64,000 bases of DNA from Kaistia hirudinis (GCF_014196455.1 NZ_JACIDS010000005.1:1-64000), one strand, 5' to 3'; positions 9,719-19,178 are shown, counted from the stretch's first letter. Made by a program: numbers and translations. Notes: generated from the sequence alone by a model not told the origin.

Positions 9719-11686
9719 TCAGGTGGCAGCGGCCTGCTTTACGTCAGGCGGCGTCGCCTCGTCGAGCAGCGCCGCGATCGTGTCGGCAAGGCTTCCAGAG
9801 ACCTGATCGCGCGAACCGAGGCGACGGATATTGACCGTGCCCTCTTCCGCCTCGCGCTTGCCGCAGACGAGCATGACCGGCACCTTGGCGACGGAATGCT
9901 CGCGGACCTTGTAGTTGATCTTCTCGTTGCGAAGATCGATCTCGGCCCGGAGCCCGGCCTTGCGGAGCTTCGCCACCACCTCCTCGGCATAGGCATCCGC
10001 CTCCGAGGTGATGGTCGCGACGACGACCTGGGTCGGCGCAAACCAGAGCGGGAAGTGACCGGCAAAGTGCTCGATCAGGATGCCGAGGAAACGCTCCATC
10101 GAGCCGCAAATGGCGCGATGGATCATCACCGGCGTCTTCTTCTCGCCGTCTGAATCGACATAGAACGCGCCGAAGCGCTCCGGCAGGTTGAAGTCGACCT
10201 GCGTGGTGCCGCACTGCCATTCACGGCCGATCGCGTCACGCAGCGTATATTCGAACTTCGGCCCGTAGAACGCGCCCTCGCCCGGCAGGATGCCGGTCTT
10301 GATCTTGCCGCCCGACTGCGCCTCGATCGTCTCGAGCACGCGCATCATCACCTCTTCGGCGTGATCCCAGACGGCATCGGAGCCGACGCGCTTCTCAGGC
10401 CGGGTCGAGAGCTTCACGACCACCTCGCCGAAGCCGAAATCGGCATAGGTCGACAGGATCAGGTCGTTGATCTTCAGGCACTCGGCCGCCATCTGCTCTT
10501 CGGTGCAGAAGATGTGCGCATCGTCCTGCGTGAAGCCGCGCACGCGCATAAGACCGTGCAGCGCGCCCGAGGGCTCATAGCGATGCACCGCGCCGAACTC
10601 GGCGAGACGCAGCGGCAGATCGCGATAGGACTTGAGCCCGTGCTTGAAGATCTGCACATGGCCGGGGCAGTTCATCGGCTTGATCGCGAAGACGCGCTCG
10701 TCCTCGGTATCGTCGCCGGCCGACTGCGCCGCGAACATGTTCTCCTTGTACCAGCCCCAATGGCCCGAGGTCTCCCACAGCGACTTGTCGAGCAGCTGCG
10801 GCGCGTTCACCTCCTGATAGCCGAGCGGACGCAGGCGCCGCCGCATATAGGCGATCAGTTCCTGGAACATGGACCAGCCCTTGGCGTGCCAGAACACGAC
10901 GCCGGGGCCCTCCTCCTGGAAGTGATAGAGGTCCATCTCGCGGCCTAGCTTGCGGTGGTCGCGCTTCTCCGCCTCCTCCAGCATGTGGAGATAGGCGTCG
11001 AGCTGGACCTGGTCGTGCCAGGCGGTACCGTAGATGCGGGTCAGCATCGGGTTGTTGCTGTCACCGCGCCAATAGGCGCCGGCCACCTTCATCAGCTTGA
11101 AGGCTGAGCCGATCTGGCCCGTCGAAGCCATGTGCGGACCGCGGCAGAGATCGAACCACTGACCTTGCTTGTAGATGCGGATGGTCTGGTCTTCCGGGAT
11201 CGCATCGACGAGCTCGACCTTGAACGCTTCGCCCTTGGCCGCGAAGACCTGCTTCGCCTCGTCGCGCGTCCAGATCTCCTTGGTGAAGTGGGCGTTGCGC
11301 GCGATGATCTCGCGCATCTTCGCCTCGATCTTCGGCAGATCCTCGGTGGTGAAGGGCTCGGCACGGTAGAAGTCGTAATAGAAGCCGTTCTCGATCACCG
11401 GGCCAATGGTGACCTGCGTGCCGGGATAGAGTTCCTGCACGGCTTCGGCCATCACATGGGCGGCGTCGTGGCGGATCAGTTCGAGCGCGCGCGGATCCTC
11501 GCGCGTCACGATCTCGATCGAGCCGTCACGGGTGATCGGGTCGGAAAGGTCGGCCAGCGTGCCGTCAAAGGCCAGCGCCACGGACTTCTTGGCCAGCGAC
11601 TTCGAGATGCCCTCGGCGATCTCGCGGCCGGTGATGCCCTCGTGGAAATCACGCACGGAGCCGTCGGGGAAGGTCAGATGGATCAT
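9719..11686 (-). CDS. thrS: Threonine--tRNA ligase
   Basis: 655 residues from the ATG at 11684-11686, preceded by an AGGAGAGAC ribosome site. The order is an N-terminal TGS domain ([13 protein letters not shown]), the SAD editing domain with [11 protein letters not shown], the class II catalytic core with [11 protein letters not shown] (zinc Cys) and [20 protein letters not shown] (motif 2), and the C-terminal anticodon-binding domain. Length fits full-length bacterial ThrRS with editing. It charges tRNA-Thr in the cytosol. No T-box-like leader is evident in the 207 bases upstream. Confidence 0.97.
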   Translation of the reverse strand: MIHLTFPDGSVRDFHEGITGREIAEGISKSLAKKSVALAFDGTLADLSDPITRDGSIEIVTREDPRALELIRHDAAHVMAEAVQELYPGTQVTIGPVIENGFYYDFYRAEPFTTEDLPKIEAKMREIIARNAHFTKEIWTRDEAKQVFAAKGEAFKVELVDAIPEDQTIRIYKQGQWFDLCRGPHMASTGQIGSAFKLMKVAGAYWRGDSNNPMLTRIYGTAWHDQVQLDAYLHMLEEAEKRDHRKLGREMDLYHFQEEGPGVVFWHAKGWSMFQELIAYMRRRLRPLGYQEVNAPQLLDKSLWETSGHWGWYKENMFAAQSAGDDTEDERVFAIKPMNCPGHVQIFKHGLKSYRDLPLRLAEFGAVHRYEPSGALHGLMRVRGFTQDDAHIFCTEEQMAAECLKINDLILSTYADFGFGEVVVKLSTRPEKRVGSDAVWDHAEEVMMRVLETIEAQSGGKIKTGILPGEGAFYGPKFEYTLRDAIGREWQCGTTQVDFNLPERFGAFYVDSDGEKKTPVMIHRAICGSMERFLGILIEHFAGHFPLWFAPTQVVVATITSEADAYAEEVVAKLRKAGLRAEIDLRNEKINYKVREHSVAKVPVMLVCGKREAEEGTVNIRRLGSRDQVSGSLADTIAALLDEATPPDVKQAAAT

Positions 11687-11893
11687 GTGTCTCTCCTGCT
11701 CACTCCCGCAGACGAGCGCGGGTAAGCGGTTGGGCTGAAAGAGAAGCGGGAACCGGGCCCGCCCCGCCGGCCGAAAAGGCCAGCGCGAGACGGCTATACG
11801 ATGGCAGCCCGCCATTCAAGCCGGAGGGTTGCCGAGAAGCCCGACCGGCGGCAAGGTCGCGGCCGATCGCCGCCAGTCTCGCTTCAAGCCCGT

Positions 11894-12727
11894 TCAACTC
11901 CCGGCGAGCTTCGCGAAATCCTTCACCATCGCGTCGCGGGCGATCATGCCGCCAAAGATCTTGGAGCGGACATTGCCTTGATTGAAACGCGCGAACGCGA
12001 TCCTGCGGCCGCCCTTCTCACCCCAGCCGACAAACCAGCCGAGCGGCCTGCTGCGATCGGTGGTGCCGTTCGCGGAGCGGACGAAACCGCTGCCCGTCTT
12101 GCCATGCAGCGTCCAGCCGCCCTCGGCCGGATACTGCGCCAGACTGGCCTCCGTCGCGCCATAGGCATGATCGGAAACGTCGAGCTTGCGGCCGAGGAAG
12201 CGACGCACGAAGGCGACCTGCTCGTCCGGCGAGATCTTGAGCGACGACATCAGCCAGGACTGGGTCAGCCCGTCATTCTTGCCGGGATTGCCCGAGACAT
12301 CCTCATTGCCATAGCCGAAAGCGGTGACGTAGTCGCGAAAACGCGCCGCGCCGAGCTTGCGGGTCAGCTCCTGCGAATACCAGACGATCGAGTCGGCAAG
12401 CCAGATCGTCGGATCGGCCGGCTTCTTCTGCGAGTCCATGGTTGTCTGGAATTCCGGGCGATAATCCCAAAGCGGATGGTGCGGATCGATCAGAATGCCG
12501 GAATCGAAGCCCATCACCGCCAGCGGCAGCTTGAAGGTGGAACAGGGCGAGAAACGACGCTCGGCCGGCCCTTCGCGGAGGATCGTCGCGGCGCTCTCGA
12601 CATCGACCAGCACCGTGGCAACGAAACGCTCCGATGCCAGTGCCGCGCGGGCGAAGCCGGCACCGCCGATCGCGGCTGACGCCGCCGCCAGCATGAAGCG
12701 CCTGGAAAACTGCCGTCTGTCGATCAT
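11894..12727 (-). CDS. Class D (OXA-type) beta-lactamase, chromosomal
   Basis: 277 residues starting at MIDRRQFSRRF. This twin-arginine-like leader with a hydrophobic AAASAAIGGAGFARAALA stretch indicates periplasmic export. All class D motifs are present: the S-T-F-K nucleophile motif in SPCSTFKLP, S-x-V in DSIVWYSQ, YGN in FGYGNED, and KTG in LHGKTGSGF, with a tryptophan in GLTQSWLMSSL after YGN. An active serine beta-lactamase is therefore expected. A start three codons upstream (MVC) is possible. No mobile element flanks it, so it looks like an intrinsic gene. Substrate range cannot be read. Confidence 0.9.
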   Translation of the reverse strand: MIDRRQFSRRFMLAAASAAIGGAGFARAALASERFVATVLVDVESAATILREGPAERRFSPCSTFKLPLAVMGFDSGILIDPHHPLWDYRPEFQTTMDSQKKPADPTIWLADSIVWYSQELTRKLGAARFRDYVTAFGYGNEDVSGNPGKNDGLTQSWLMSSLKISPDEQVAFVRRFLGRKLDVSDHAYGATEASLAQYPAEGGWTLHGKTGSGFVRSANGTTDRSRPLGWFVGWGEKGGRRIAFARFNQGNVRSKIFGGMIARDAMVKDFAKLAGS

Positions 12728-12796
12728 GCACACCATCTCCGTTGCCCCGGCGCCCCTTGCTAGGTCATGCGCCAGGTAACGGCAAATGATGTCGGC

Positions 12797-12922
12797 TCAG
12801 CGACGCGACGGAAGCTTGCGATAGGGCGCGCAGCGGCGGAGGTGCAATCCGAGGCCGAGCGCCATCGCGACGGCCAGACCGCCGATAAGGATCAGTGCGT
12901 AGCTCTGAACGGTGCCCATCAT
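12797..12922 (-). CDS. Small single-pass membrane protein (41 aa)
   Basis: A short frame on the minus strand starts with two consecutive ATG codons at 12917-12922 and ends with TGA at 12797-12799. It is preceded by a strong AGAGGAAG ribosome site. The product begins MMGTVQSYALILIGGLAVAM, forms one hydrophobic helix of about 20 residues and ends with a very basic tail rich in Arg and Lys. That layout suits a small inner-membrane protein with its C-terminus in the cytoplasm. I know no function for it. Confidence 0.55.
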   Translation of the reverse strand: MMGTVQSYALILIGGLAVAMALGLGLHLRRCAPYRKLPSRR

Positions 12923-13032
12923 GTCTTCCTCTGCGCGCGAAGCCCTGCACGGCTCCACAACGTGGACGCGGCGAAAGGGATGCAGAGGGATGTGACGGCC
13001 GACACGTTTCAGCGTGAGACCGGACGACGCAC

Positions 13033-13407
13033 CTAGTCGAGCCGCGTCGCCGGATCAATGTGCCTGCCCGTCCAGCGCCCATAGCGCCAGGGCAGATACC
13101 AGCTCGCCCGCTCGGGAAGCGCCGCCGGCACGGGATCATAGCCCGAGGCGCCGAACGGGCCGCAGCGCTGGAAGCGGGCGAGCGTCATCCAGCCACCGGC
13201 CCAGAGACCATGCCGCGTGATCGCTTCCTCGCCATAGCTCGAGCATGTCGGCAGGTACCGGCAGGAAGGCCCGAGCAGCGGCGAGATCAAGAGCTTGTAG
13301 CCGCGGATCAGCCCGATGCCGAGCGTGCGGGGCCATGCGCCGAAGCCGGCGCCACCCTCCACGGGCGCGCGCTCGCGCCGCGTTCCGGGCTCGTCCCCCT
13401 CGGGCAT
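13033..13407 (-). CDS. yidD: Membrane protein insertion efficiency factor YidD
   Basis: 124 residues. The core RGYKLLISPLLGPSCRYLPT and CSSYGEEAITRHGLWAGGW, then RFQRCGPFGASGYDPVP, is the YidD family signature with its conserved cysteines. YidD is a small amphipathic protein that assists YidC/Sec in inserting membrane proteins. The ATG at 13405-13407 (MPEGDEPG) gives a plausible N-terminal extension; some homologues start closer to the core. In many bacteria it neighbours rnpA-yidC, which is not the case here. Confidence 0.93.
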   Translation of the reverse strand: MPEGDEPGTRRERAPVEGGAGFGAWPRTLGIGLIRGYKLLISPLLGPSCRYLPTCSSYGEEAITRHGLWAGGWMTLARFQRCGPFGASGYDPVPAALPERASWYLPWRYGRWTGRHIDPATRLD

Positions 13408-13460
13408 GCAGGCGTAGCAGATGGTGTGGTCCTCCTGCGGGAGTTCCGCCGGCCCGACGG

Positions 13461-13829
13461 TCAGACGCGCTCGTGAAAGACCGCCTCGATATTGTGTCCA
13501 TCCGGGTCGAGCACGAAGGCGGCATAATAGCCCGGATGATACTGCGGCCGATAACCCGGCGCGCCATTGTCGCGCCCGCCGGCTTCGGTCGCGGCGGCAT
13601 GAAAGGCGGCGACGGCGGCCTTGTCGCGCGCGGCAAAGGCAAGGTGTATGGACGCCTGGAGCGACGGGCCGCTGCCGATCCACAGCAGGACCCGGCCGTT
13701 CTCGCCGAAAGCCGCCCGATCCGCGCCCTCATGCACGATCCCGATCTCGAGCGGCGCCAGAGCGGAGACGTAGAAGTCGCGGCTCTTCAGGAAGTTCGGG
13801 ACCGTAAAGCCGATATGGTCGAAGCCCAA
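13461..13829 (-). CDS. VOC family (glyoxalase/bleomycin-resistance fold) protein
   Basis: 122 residues in the single-module VOC fold. It begins MGFDHIGFTVPNFLKSRDFY and ends with AFVLDPDGHNIEAVFHE; the His and Glu metal-ligand positions are retained. The start is a TTG following a GGGAGGGAAG ribosome site. Members range from dioxygenases to antibiotic-binding proteins, so the activity is unknown. It is 12 bases downstream of the NifU-like gene on the same strand and probably co-transcribed with it. Confidence 0.8.
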   Translation of the reverse strand: MGFDHIGFTVPNFLKSRDFYVSALAPLEIGIVHEGADRAAFGENGRVLLWIGSGPSLQASIHLAFAARDKAAVAAFHAAATEAGGRDNGAPGYRPQYHPGYYAAFVLDPDGHNIEAVFHERV

Positions 13830-13841
13830 GCTTCCCTCCCC

Positions 13842-14288
13842 CTATGGCGCCAACGCCGCTGCGCGCGCTTCGATCTGGCCGATCGCGTCGACGACGGCGT
13901 CGAAGGTCAGCAGCGTCGAGGCGTGGCGGGCCTTGTAGTCGCGCACGGGCTCGAGGAAGCGCAGATCTGCGAAGCGTCCCTCCGGTGGCGGGCCGTTCTC
14001 CTTGAGCATGCGGATCATCGTCTCGCGGAGCGCCTTAAGCTCCTCCGCCGTGGCGCCGACCACGCTGCGCGCCATGATCGACGACGAGGCCTGGCCGAGC
14101 GCGCAGGCCTTCACGTCATGCGCGAAATCCGCGACGCGCCCGTCCGCCATCTTGAGATCCACGATGACGGTCGAGCCACAGAGCCGCGAATGCGCCTTGG
14201 CGCTCGCATCCGGATCGGCGAGCCGCCCGATGCGGGGGATATTGCCGGCGAATTCGAGGATCCGGCTGCTGTAGATGTCGTCGATCAT
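13842..14288 (-). CDS. NifU/IscU-like iron-sulfur scaffold family protein
   Basis: 148 residues from MIDDIYSSRI. The IscU/NifU N-terminal fold is shown by SRLCGSTVIVDLKM and DVKACALGQASSS, which carry the first two cluster cysteines. The third cysteine, expected in the C-terminal R-x-K-C-A-T-L element, is replaced: the sequence reads ARHASTLLTF. The protein may therefore bind a cluster with different ligands or not build one. It is divergent from folE, a neighbourhood seen in related bacteria. No isc or suf genes are adjacent. Confidence 0.8.
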   Translation of the reverse strand: MIDDIYSSRILEFAGNIPRIGRLADPDASAKAHSRLCGSTVIVDLKMADGRVADFAHDVKACALGQASSSIMARSVVGATAEELKALRETMIRMLKENGPPPEGRFADLRFLEPVRDYKARHASTLLTFDAVVDAIGQIEARAAALAP

Positions 14289-14376
14289 GGAAAGCGGCTC
14301 CGCCGGAACCATATAGGAGCTTCACGCGGCCTGGACCAGATGATAGCACGGCGCCCCTTCTCGGCGTCCTGATGGA

Positions 14377-14997
14377 GTGCGGACAATGGATGCGAAGATC
14401 GAGACCGCCGGAACGGACGACGTCATTGGTCGGCCGAGCCAGGCCGAAGCCGAGGCCGCCGTCCGCACGCTCATCGCCTGGGCCGGCGACGATCCCGCGC
14501 GCGAGGGCCTGATCGAGACGCCGGAGCGCGTCGTGAAGGCGTTTCGCGAGTTCTATTGCGGCTATGAGCAGGATGCGGCCGAGACGCTGGACCGCGTCTT
14601 CGACGAGGCCGGCGGCTATGACGACATGGTGCTGCTGCGCGACATCCCCTTCTTCTCCCATTGCGAGCACCACATGGTGCCGTTCATCGGCAAGGCGCAT
14701 ATCGCCTATTTTCCGGATGGCGGTGTCGTCGGCCTCTCCAAGCTCGCCCGCGTCGTCGAGCTGTTCGCCCGGCGGCTACAGATGCAGGAGCGGCTGACCG
14801 CGGAGATCGCGGCGGCGATCGACGACGGGCTCAAGCCGTTCGGCGTCGCGGTGATGCTGGAGGCGGAGCATCATTGCGTCTCGATGCGCGGCGCGCAGAA
14901 GCAGGGCGTCTCGACCGTCACTACCAGTTTCCTCGGCCGCTTCAAGACCGATGCGGCGGAGCGCGCGCGCTTTCTGTCGATGGTGAACGGGCGCTGA
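14377..14997 (+). CDS. folE: GTP cyclohydrolase I
   Basis: 206 residues with [18 protein letters not shown], the zinc and catalytic element [20 protein letters not shown] and the second Cys in [14 protein letters not shown]. These are canonical type IA FolE features. It converts GTP to 7,8-dihydroneopterin triphosphate at the head of folate (and possibly queuosine) synthesis. It is followed at 15115 by aroA and then hisI; in many relatives folE and hisI are direct neighbours. Confidence 0.96.
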   Translation: MRTMDAKIETAGTDDVIGRPSQAEAEAAVRTLIAWAGDDPAREGLIETPERVVKAFREFYCGYEQDAAETLDRVFDEAGGYDDMVLLRDIPFFSHCEHHMVPFIGKAHIAYFPDGGVVGLSKLARVVELFARRLQMQERLTAEIAAAIDDGLKPFGVAVMLEAEHHCVSMRGAQKQGVSTVTTSFLGRFKTDAAERARFLSMVNGR

Positions 14998-15114
14998 GAT
15001 GCGCCGGTAGCGGCTCGGCGCTTGTCTCGGACGGCGCAAGGGTCTAGTCCGCTCTGGCAAAAGAGGATGGCCGGGAGAGCCGAAGCGCGCCGACCGGAAA
15101 CGCATGGAGCCAGC

Positions 15115-16389
15115 ATGACCACGGTCATGGATCGCGCGAAGGCGATCACGATCACCCCGACGCGGGCCCCGCTCATCGGCCGCGTGACGCCGCCGGGATC
15201 GAAATCGATCACCAATCGCGTCCTGCTGCTCGCCGCGCTCGCCAAGGGCACGAGCCGCATCACCGGCGCGCTGAAGAGCCTCGACACAAAGCTCATGGCC
15301 GCCGCGCTGCGCGACATGGGCGTCGGCATCGAAGAGCCCGACGAGACCAGCTTCACCGTCACCAGCACCGGAACGCTGAAGGCACCGGGCAAGCCGCTCT
15401 ATCTCGGCAATGCCGGCACGGCCATGCGCTTCCTGACGGCAGCTCTTGCCCTCGTCGAGGGCGAAGTCATCGCCGATGGCGATGAACATATGCGCAAGCG
15501 CCCGATCGGGCCTCTGGTCACGGCGCTGCGTTCTGTCGGCATCGCCATTTCGGACACCAACGGCTGTCCGCCGGTCACGGTCCGCGGCACCGGCCGCTTC
15601 GGCGCCGGCCGGATCGAGATCGATGGCGGGCTCTCGAGCCAATATGTCTCGGCGCTGCTGATGGCGGCCGCATGCGGCACGGGTCCGGTCGAAGTGGCGC
15701 TGACCGGAACGGAAATCGGCGCACGCGGCTATGTCGACCTGACCGTTGCCGCGATGAAGGCGTTCGGCGCGCGCGTGGAGAAGCTCGACGAGGCGACGTG
15801 GCGGATCGAGCCGACGGGTTATGTCGCGACCGATTTCTACGTCGAGCCCGACGCATCGGCGGCGACCTATCTTTGGGCCGCCGAGGTGCTGACGGGCGGA
15901 CGGATCGATCTCGGCGTCGCGCCGGAGGATTTCACGCAGCCGGACGCGAAGGCGCAGGCCGTCATCGCGCAGTTCCCTCACCTGCCCGCCGTGATCGACG
16001 GTTCGCAGATGCAGGACGCGATCCCGACGATCGCCGTGCTCGCGGCGTTCAACGAGACGCCGGTCCGCTTCGTCGGCATCGCCAATCTGCGCGTCAAGGA
16101 ATGCGACCGCGTCCGCGCGCTCTCGACCGAGCTCGCGCGCATCCGGCCGGGTCTCGCGCACGAGGAAGGCGACGATCTCATCGTCTCGTCCGACCCGGCG
16201 CTCGCGGGCCAGACGCTGCCGACCGAGATCGAGACCTATTCCGACCACCGCATCGCGATGAGCTTCGCGCTCGCCGGGCTGAAGATCGCGGGCATCACGA
16301 TCCTGGACCCCGATTGCGTCGGCAAGACCTATCCCGGCTATTGGAAAGCCCTCGCCGGCCTCGGCGTCGAACTGGAGGAGCGCACATGA
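15115..16389 (+). CDS. aroA: 3-phosphoshikimate 1-carboxyvinyltransferase (EPSP synthase)
   Basis: 424 residues from the ATG at 15115. Family motifs are [58 protein letters not shown] and [12 protein letters not shown]. It transfers enolpyruvate from PEP to shikimate-3-phosphate. The NAGTAMR element is of the class I type rather than the class II NAATGCR type, but the proline that follows Arg in class I enzymes is Phe here. The last base triplet overlaps the hisI start (ATGA at 16386-16389). Its position between folE and hisI, away from cmk/rpsA, suggests an additional or displaced copy. Confidence 0.92.
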   Translation: MTTVMDRAKAITITPTRAPLIGRVTPPGSKSITNRVLLLAALAKGTSRITGALKSLDTKLMAAALRDMGVGIEEPDETSFTVTSTGTLKAPGKPLYLGNAGTAMRFLTAALALVEGEVIADGDEHMRKRPIGPLVTALRSVGIAISDTNGCPPVTVRGTGRFGAGRIEIDGGLSSQYVSALLMAAACGTGPVEVALTGTEIGARGYVDLTVAAMKAFGARVEKLDEATWRIEPTGYVATDFYVEPDASAATYLWAAEVLTGGRIDLGVAPEDFTQPDAKAQAVIAQFPHLPAVIDGSQMQDAIPTIAVLAAFNETPVRFVGIANLRVKECDRVRALSTELARIRPGLAHEEGDDLIVSSDPALAGQTLPTEIETYSDHRIAMSFALAGLKIAGITILDPDCVGKTYPGYWKALAGLGVELEERT

Positions 16390-16844
16390 CCGACACGCCG
16401 CTGTTCGCCCCGCCCGGAAGCCACGAAGCCGTCGAGGAGGGCCTCGCCCTGACGCCGCACTTCGGCGCGGACGGTCTGATCGCCGCGGTCGTCGTGGACG
16501 ACGAAAGCGGCGACGTCGTCATGGTCGCCTGGATGAATGCCGAGGCGCTTTCCCGCACCATCGCGACGCGCGAAGGCTGGTACTGGAGCCGGTCGCGCCA
16601 GGAACTCTGGCACAAGGGCGCGACGAGCGGCCATGTCCAGACCGTGACGGACATCCGGATCGATTGCGACCAGGACGCCGTGCTGCTCCGCGTCCGCACG
16701 GCCGGCACCGGCGCGAATTGCCATACCGGCCGCAAGGGCTGCTTCTATCGCCGCGTGACGGCCGGCGCGGACGCCACCGGGCCGGTGCTGGAATTCACCG
16801 GCGACGAGCCGCTCTTCGATCCCAAGGCCGTCTACAAGGGCTGA
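16386..16844 (+). CDS. hisI: Phosphoribosyl-AMP cyclohydrolase
   Basis: 152 residues. It shows [48 protein letters not shown] and [11 protein letters not shown], which include the three zinc cysteines and the Mg-binding DCDQD. It opens the purine ring of phosphoribosyl-AMP in histidine synthesis. There is no fused HisE domain. Translation is coupled to aroA through the 4-base ATGA overlap. It is convergent with the CBS-domain gene. Confidence 0.95.
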   Translation: MTDTPLFAPPGSHEAVEEGLALTPHFGADGLIAAVVVDDESGDVVMVAWMNAEALSRTIATREGWYWSRSRQELWHKGATSGHVQTVTDIRIDCDQDAVLLRVRTAGTGANCHTGRKGCFYRRVTAGADATGPVLEFTGDEPLFDPKAVYKG

Positions 16845-16861
16845 TCCTCAGGGGCGGATCT

Positions 16862-17293
16862 TCAGGCCATGGCGATATAGGCGCGCATCTCCTCCGCCTC
16901 GCGCTCGACCTGCTGGATCCGCGCCTTGACGACGTCGCCGATCGATACGATCCCGGCGAGGCGTCCCTCCTCGACGACCGGCAGGTGACGGAACCGCCCC
17001 TCCGTCATCCGCTCCATCACATGGTTGATGGTGTCGGTATCGCTGCAGGTGACAACCCGCGCTGTCATGATCGAGGCGACCTGGCCGTCGAGCGCCTCTG
17101 TCCCGAAACGATCCAGGGCGCGGACAATGTCCCGTTCGGAGACGATCCCGATGATGCGCCGGCTGGCGTCCACGACGACCAGCGCGCCAATGCGGCGCTC
17201 GGCGAGAATATGCACGGCCTCACGGATGGTGGTGTCAATCGCGGCGGTCGTCACTCCCCGGCCCTTGCCGGAGAGGATAGCAGCAACGGTCAT
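16862..17293 (-). CDS. Tandem CBS-domain protein
   Basis: 143 residues made of two CBS modules. The first includes REAVHILAERRIGALVVVD and GIVSERDIVRAL, and the second VMERMTEGRFRHLPVVEEG and GIVSIGDVVKARI. A short charged helix closes the protein. Stand-alone CBS pairs usually bind adenine nucleotides (AMP, ATP, SAM) and regulate partner proteins; no partner is identifiable here. The ATG at 17291-17293 begins directly at the domain. It lies in the same direction as and downstream of the rhomboid gene, with a 178-base gap. Confidence 0.85.
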   Translation of the reverse strand: MTVAAILSGKGRGVTTAAIDTTIREAVHILAERRIGALVVVDASRRIIGIVSERDIVRALDRFGTEALDGQVASIMTARVVTCSDTDTINHVMERMTEGRFRHLPVVEEGRLAGIVSIGDVVKARIQQVEREAEEMRAYIAMA

Positions 17294-17471
17294 GGCTTCA
17301 CTCCCTGTTGGCGAGAGGCTGGCCGTTCTCTTCTTGCTTCGGACCGGTTCGGACCCCTCGGCAGTCCGCGGCACGACGCCGGCGGACACAGATTGATGAT
17401 GGTCTCGCGGGCGAGGCTTGGCAAGGCTCGCCGTGGCACGCCACGCCTTGGCGCAAGGCCGGCAGCGCGCG

Positions 17472-18209
17472 TCAGCGGCGGCTGAAGACCGGGTCGAAGA
17501 TCGGGAAGAACAGCAGACCGACGACGAACCCGCCGATGTGGGATTCCCAGGCGATCTGGCTCGACTGGACGCCGGGCGGCGTGAAGATCAGCCCGAAGAC
17601 GAGGTTGAGCACGAACCAGACGGCCAGGAACGACATGGCGCGGCGATCCCGCAGCATCTCGCCGATCGTCAAAGCGGGGGCGAAATCCGCCGCCGGCCCG
17701 ATCCGCCGGCCGCTGAGACGGCCGCCGGGGGCGAAGGCGAAGCGCGCCACCGCCGCCATCTGCGCCGAGATCGCCGCGGAGGCACCGACGAGCGGCGAAG
17801 CCCCATAGGGCGAAAGCGCCAGATGCGCCGCCGCCCCTGCGATGGCGCCCACTGCGGAGAGCCCGAGGAAGCGCCAGGTCCCGAACCGCCAGGCGAGCGG
17901 CGATCCGAAGGCGGTCATCCAGAACGCGTTGTTCAGAAGGTGCAGCCAGTCGCCATGCAAGAGCGCATAGGTCAGGAAGGTCCAGACATCCCCCGCCACC
18001 CCGCCCGGCCAGGCGAAGCCGAGATTCTCGAGCCCGGTGATGCGGATCGGGATAAAGGCGAAGGTGGCGATGACATAGGCGTCCTGATCGGACGTCAGCA
18101 GGAAGACGCGGATGGCATGGATCGCGACCAGCACGGCGAGGCTCGCAACCATGACAGGCGGCAGATTGAAGACGGGTTCGCGTGCCGTCTGATCGCTTCT
18201 CTGATCCAT
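17472..18209 (-). CDS. Rhomboid family intramembrane serine protease
   Basis: 245 residues from MDQRSDQ, with about six transmembrane helices. The rhomboid elements are LLHGDWLHLLNNAFW (loop 1/TM2), GASAAISAQ holding the catalytic Ser in G-x-S, and SHIGGFVVGLLF with the catalytic His. Both catalytic residues are present, so an active inner-membrane protease is expected; the substrate is unknown. It is divergent from the PAS-domain gene across a 348-base region. Confidence 0.85.
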   Translation of the reverse strand: MDQRSDQTAREPVFNLPPVMVASLAVLVAIHAIRVFLLTSDQDAYVIATFAFIPIRITGLENLGFAWPGGVAGDVWTFLTYALLHGDWLHLLNNAFWMTAFGSPLAWRFGTWRFLGLSAVGAIAGAAAHLALSPYGASPLVGASAAISAQMAAVARFAFAPGGRLSGRRIGPAADFAPALTIGEMLRDRRAMSFLAVWFVLNLVFGLIFTPPGVQSSQIAWESHIGGFVVGLLFFPIFDPVFSRR

Positions 18210-18426
18210 GTCGACCGATTGAGTGGGCGCAGCGCGATCGCGGCTGTTCCATTGTGAGACGGCCGTCCGGCGCAGCCACGAAGGCGCGCACGGACGGCCG
18301 GTTCGCGTCCCGTCCAGCCCCCCGGCACAGAACGGACGTGAACCGGGAGAGAAATTGGCACGCAGCACCGCAGCGTGCAACAGGGCAACACCTGGTCGAT
18401 GCATATGCCGGGAAACATCGACAAAA

Positions 18427-18445
18427 CTGGCACAGACCCTGCAAA
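18427..18445 (+). promoter_or_regulatory. Candidate sigma-54 (RpoN) promoter
   Basis: CTGGCACAGACCCTGCAAA has the -24 GG (18429-18430) and -12 GC (18441-18442) with exactly ten bases between them, and keeps TGGCAC plus TGCA. It lies about 115 bases upstream of the PAS-domain gene start, in the right orientation. No enhancer-binding regulator is adjacent. The other bases of the 18210-18557 spacer show no gene. Confidence 0.45.
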
Positions 18446-18557
18446 CGAGTTGTTTACCTTAACGGAGAGGAACCGATCTGTACCATTGCCGCACAGGCGG
18501 CGACCGATCGACCCTGCCGGCACGGGACACGAGCGATTCGAGAAGCAAAGCGCGAGC

Positions 18558-19178
18558 ATGAAGCACCGGCATACCCGGCACCTCCACGCCTACTGGTCCG
18601 ATCTGCGGGGCGATTCCGCAGCGCCGCTGCGCGGCGCGATCGAGCCGGCTGACATACGCGAGGTGCTGGGCGACACATTCATTCTGGAGAACGCTCCGCC
18701 AGCCGCCCATATTCCCTTCCGTCTGGCCGGGACGCGCCTCTGCGCGCTCTATGGACGGGAACTCAAGGGCCGGAGCTTCCTGGGGCTCTGGAGCGAGAGC
18801 GACATGGCGGCGCTCTCCACGCTGCTCGCCGCCATCGCCTTCGACGCCGCCGGGGCGGTCATCGGCGTCGAGAGCTTCAATGAGCGCGGCCAATCCGTTC
18901 CCGCCGAGATGATCCTGCTGCCGCTCTCGCGCGGCGGCCGCATCTATGACCGCGTGCTCGGGCTCATGGTGGCGATCGAGCGGCCTTATTGGCTCGGCCT
19001 GCACCCGATCATCCGGCAGAGCGTGACGAGCCTTCGCCTGATCTGGCCTGACGAGCGTCCGGATTTTGGGCGCGGTCTGGCCCGGCCGGAGCCCGCTCCC
19101 ACGCCGATGCCGCCGCCCGTGCTGGCCTCCGGCCGCCGCCACGGCCATCTGGTGGTGCTGGACGGCGGGCGCGGCTGA
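18558..19178 (+). CDS. PAS_5-type PAS domain protein
   Basis: 206 residues from MKHRHTRHLHAYW. The N-terminal half resembles the alphaproteobacterial PAS_5 (DUF1488-style single PAS) proteins: LHAYWSDLRG, DTFILEN, FRLAGTRLCALYGRELKG and FLGLWSESD are recognisable sensor-fold elements. No kinase, GGDEF or DNA-binding domain is fused. The C-terminal ~35 residues are proline-rich. The ligand and partner are unknown. A candidate sigma-54 promoter lies upstream, and a PilZ gene follows 84 bases after its stop. Confidence 0.65.
   Translation: MKHRHTRHLHAYWSDLRGDSAAPLRGAIEPADIREVLGDTFILENAPPAAHIPFRLAGTRLCALYGRELKGRSFLGLWSESDMAALSTLLAAIAFDAAGAVIGVESFNERGQSVPAEMILLPLSRGGRIYDRVLGLMVAIERPYWLGLHPIIRQSVTSLRLIWPDERPDFGRGLARPEPAPTPMPPPVLASGRRHGHLVVLDGGRG

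Noticed and set aside
11687-11893. Possible T-box or attenuator before thrS
   Set aside because: No T-box core, and T-boxes are not typical of alphaproteobacteria; no convincing leader fold was seen.
11700-11897. 65-codon frame between the beta-lactamase end and thrS
   Set aside because: No clear ribosome site, low-complexity product, overlaps the likely thrS leader.
14776-16248. 490-codon minus-strand frame opposite aroA
   Set aside because: Lies entirely opposite a well-supported EPSP synthase; its product is low-complexity (His, Asp, Arg) with no motif.
18351-18371. Second possible sigma-54 site (TTGGCACGCAGCACCGC)
   Set aside because: GG and GC are 11 bases apart instead of 10 and the -12 element lacks TTGC.
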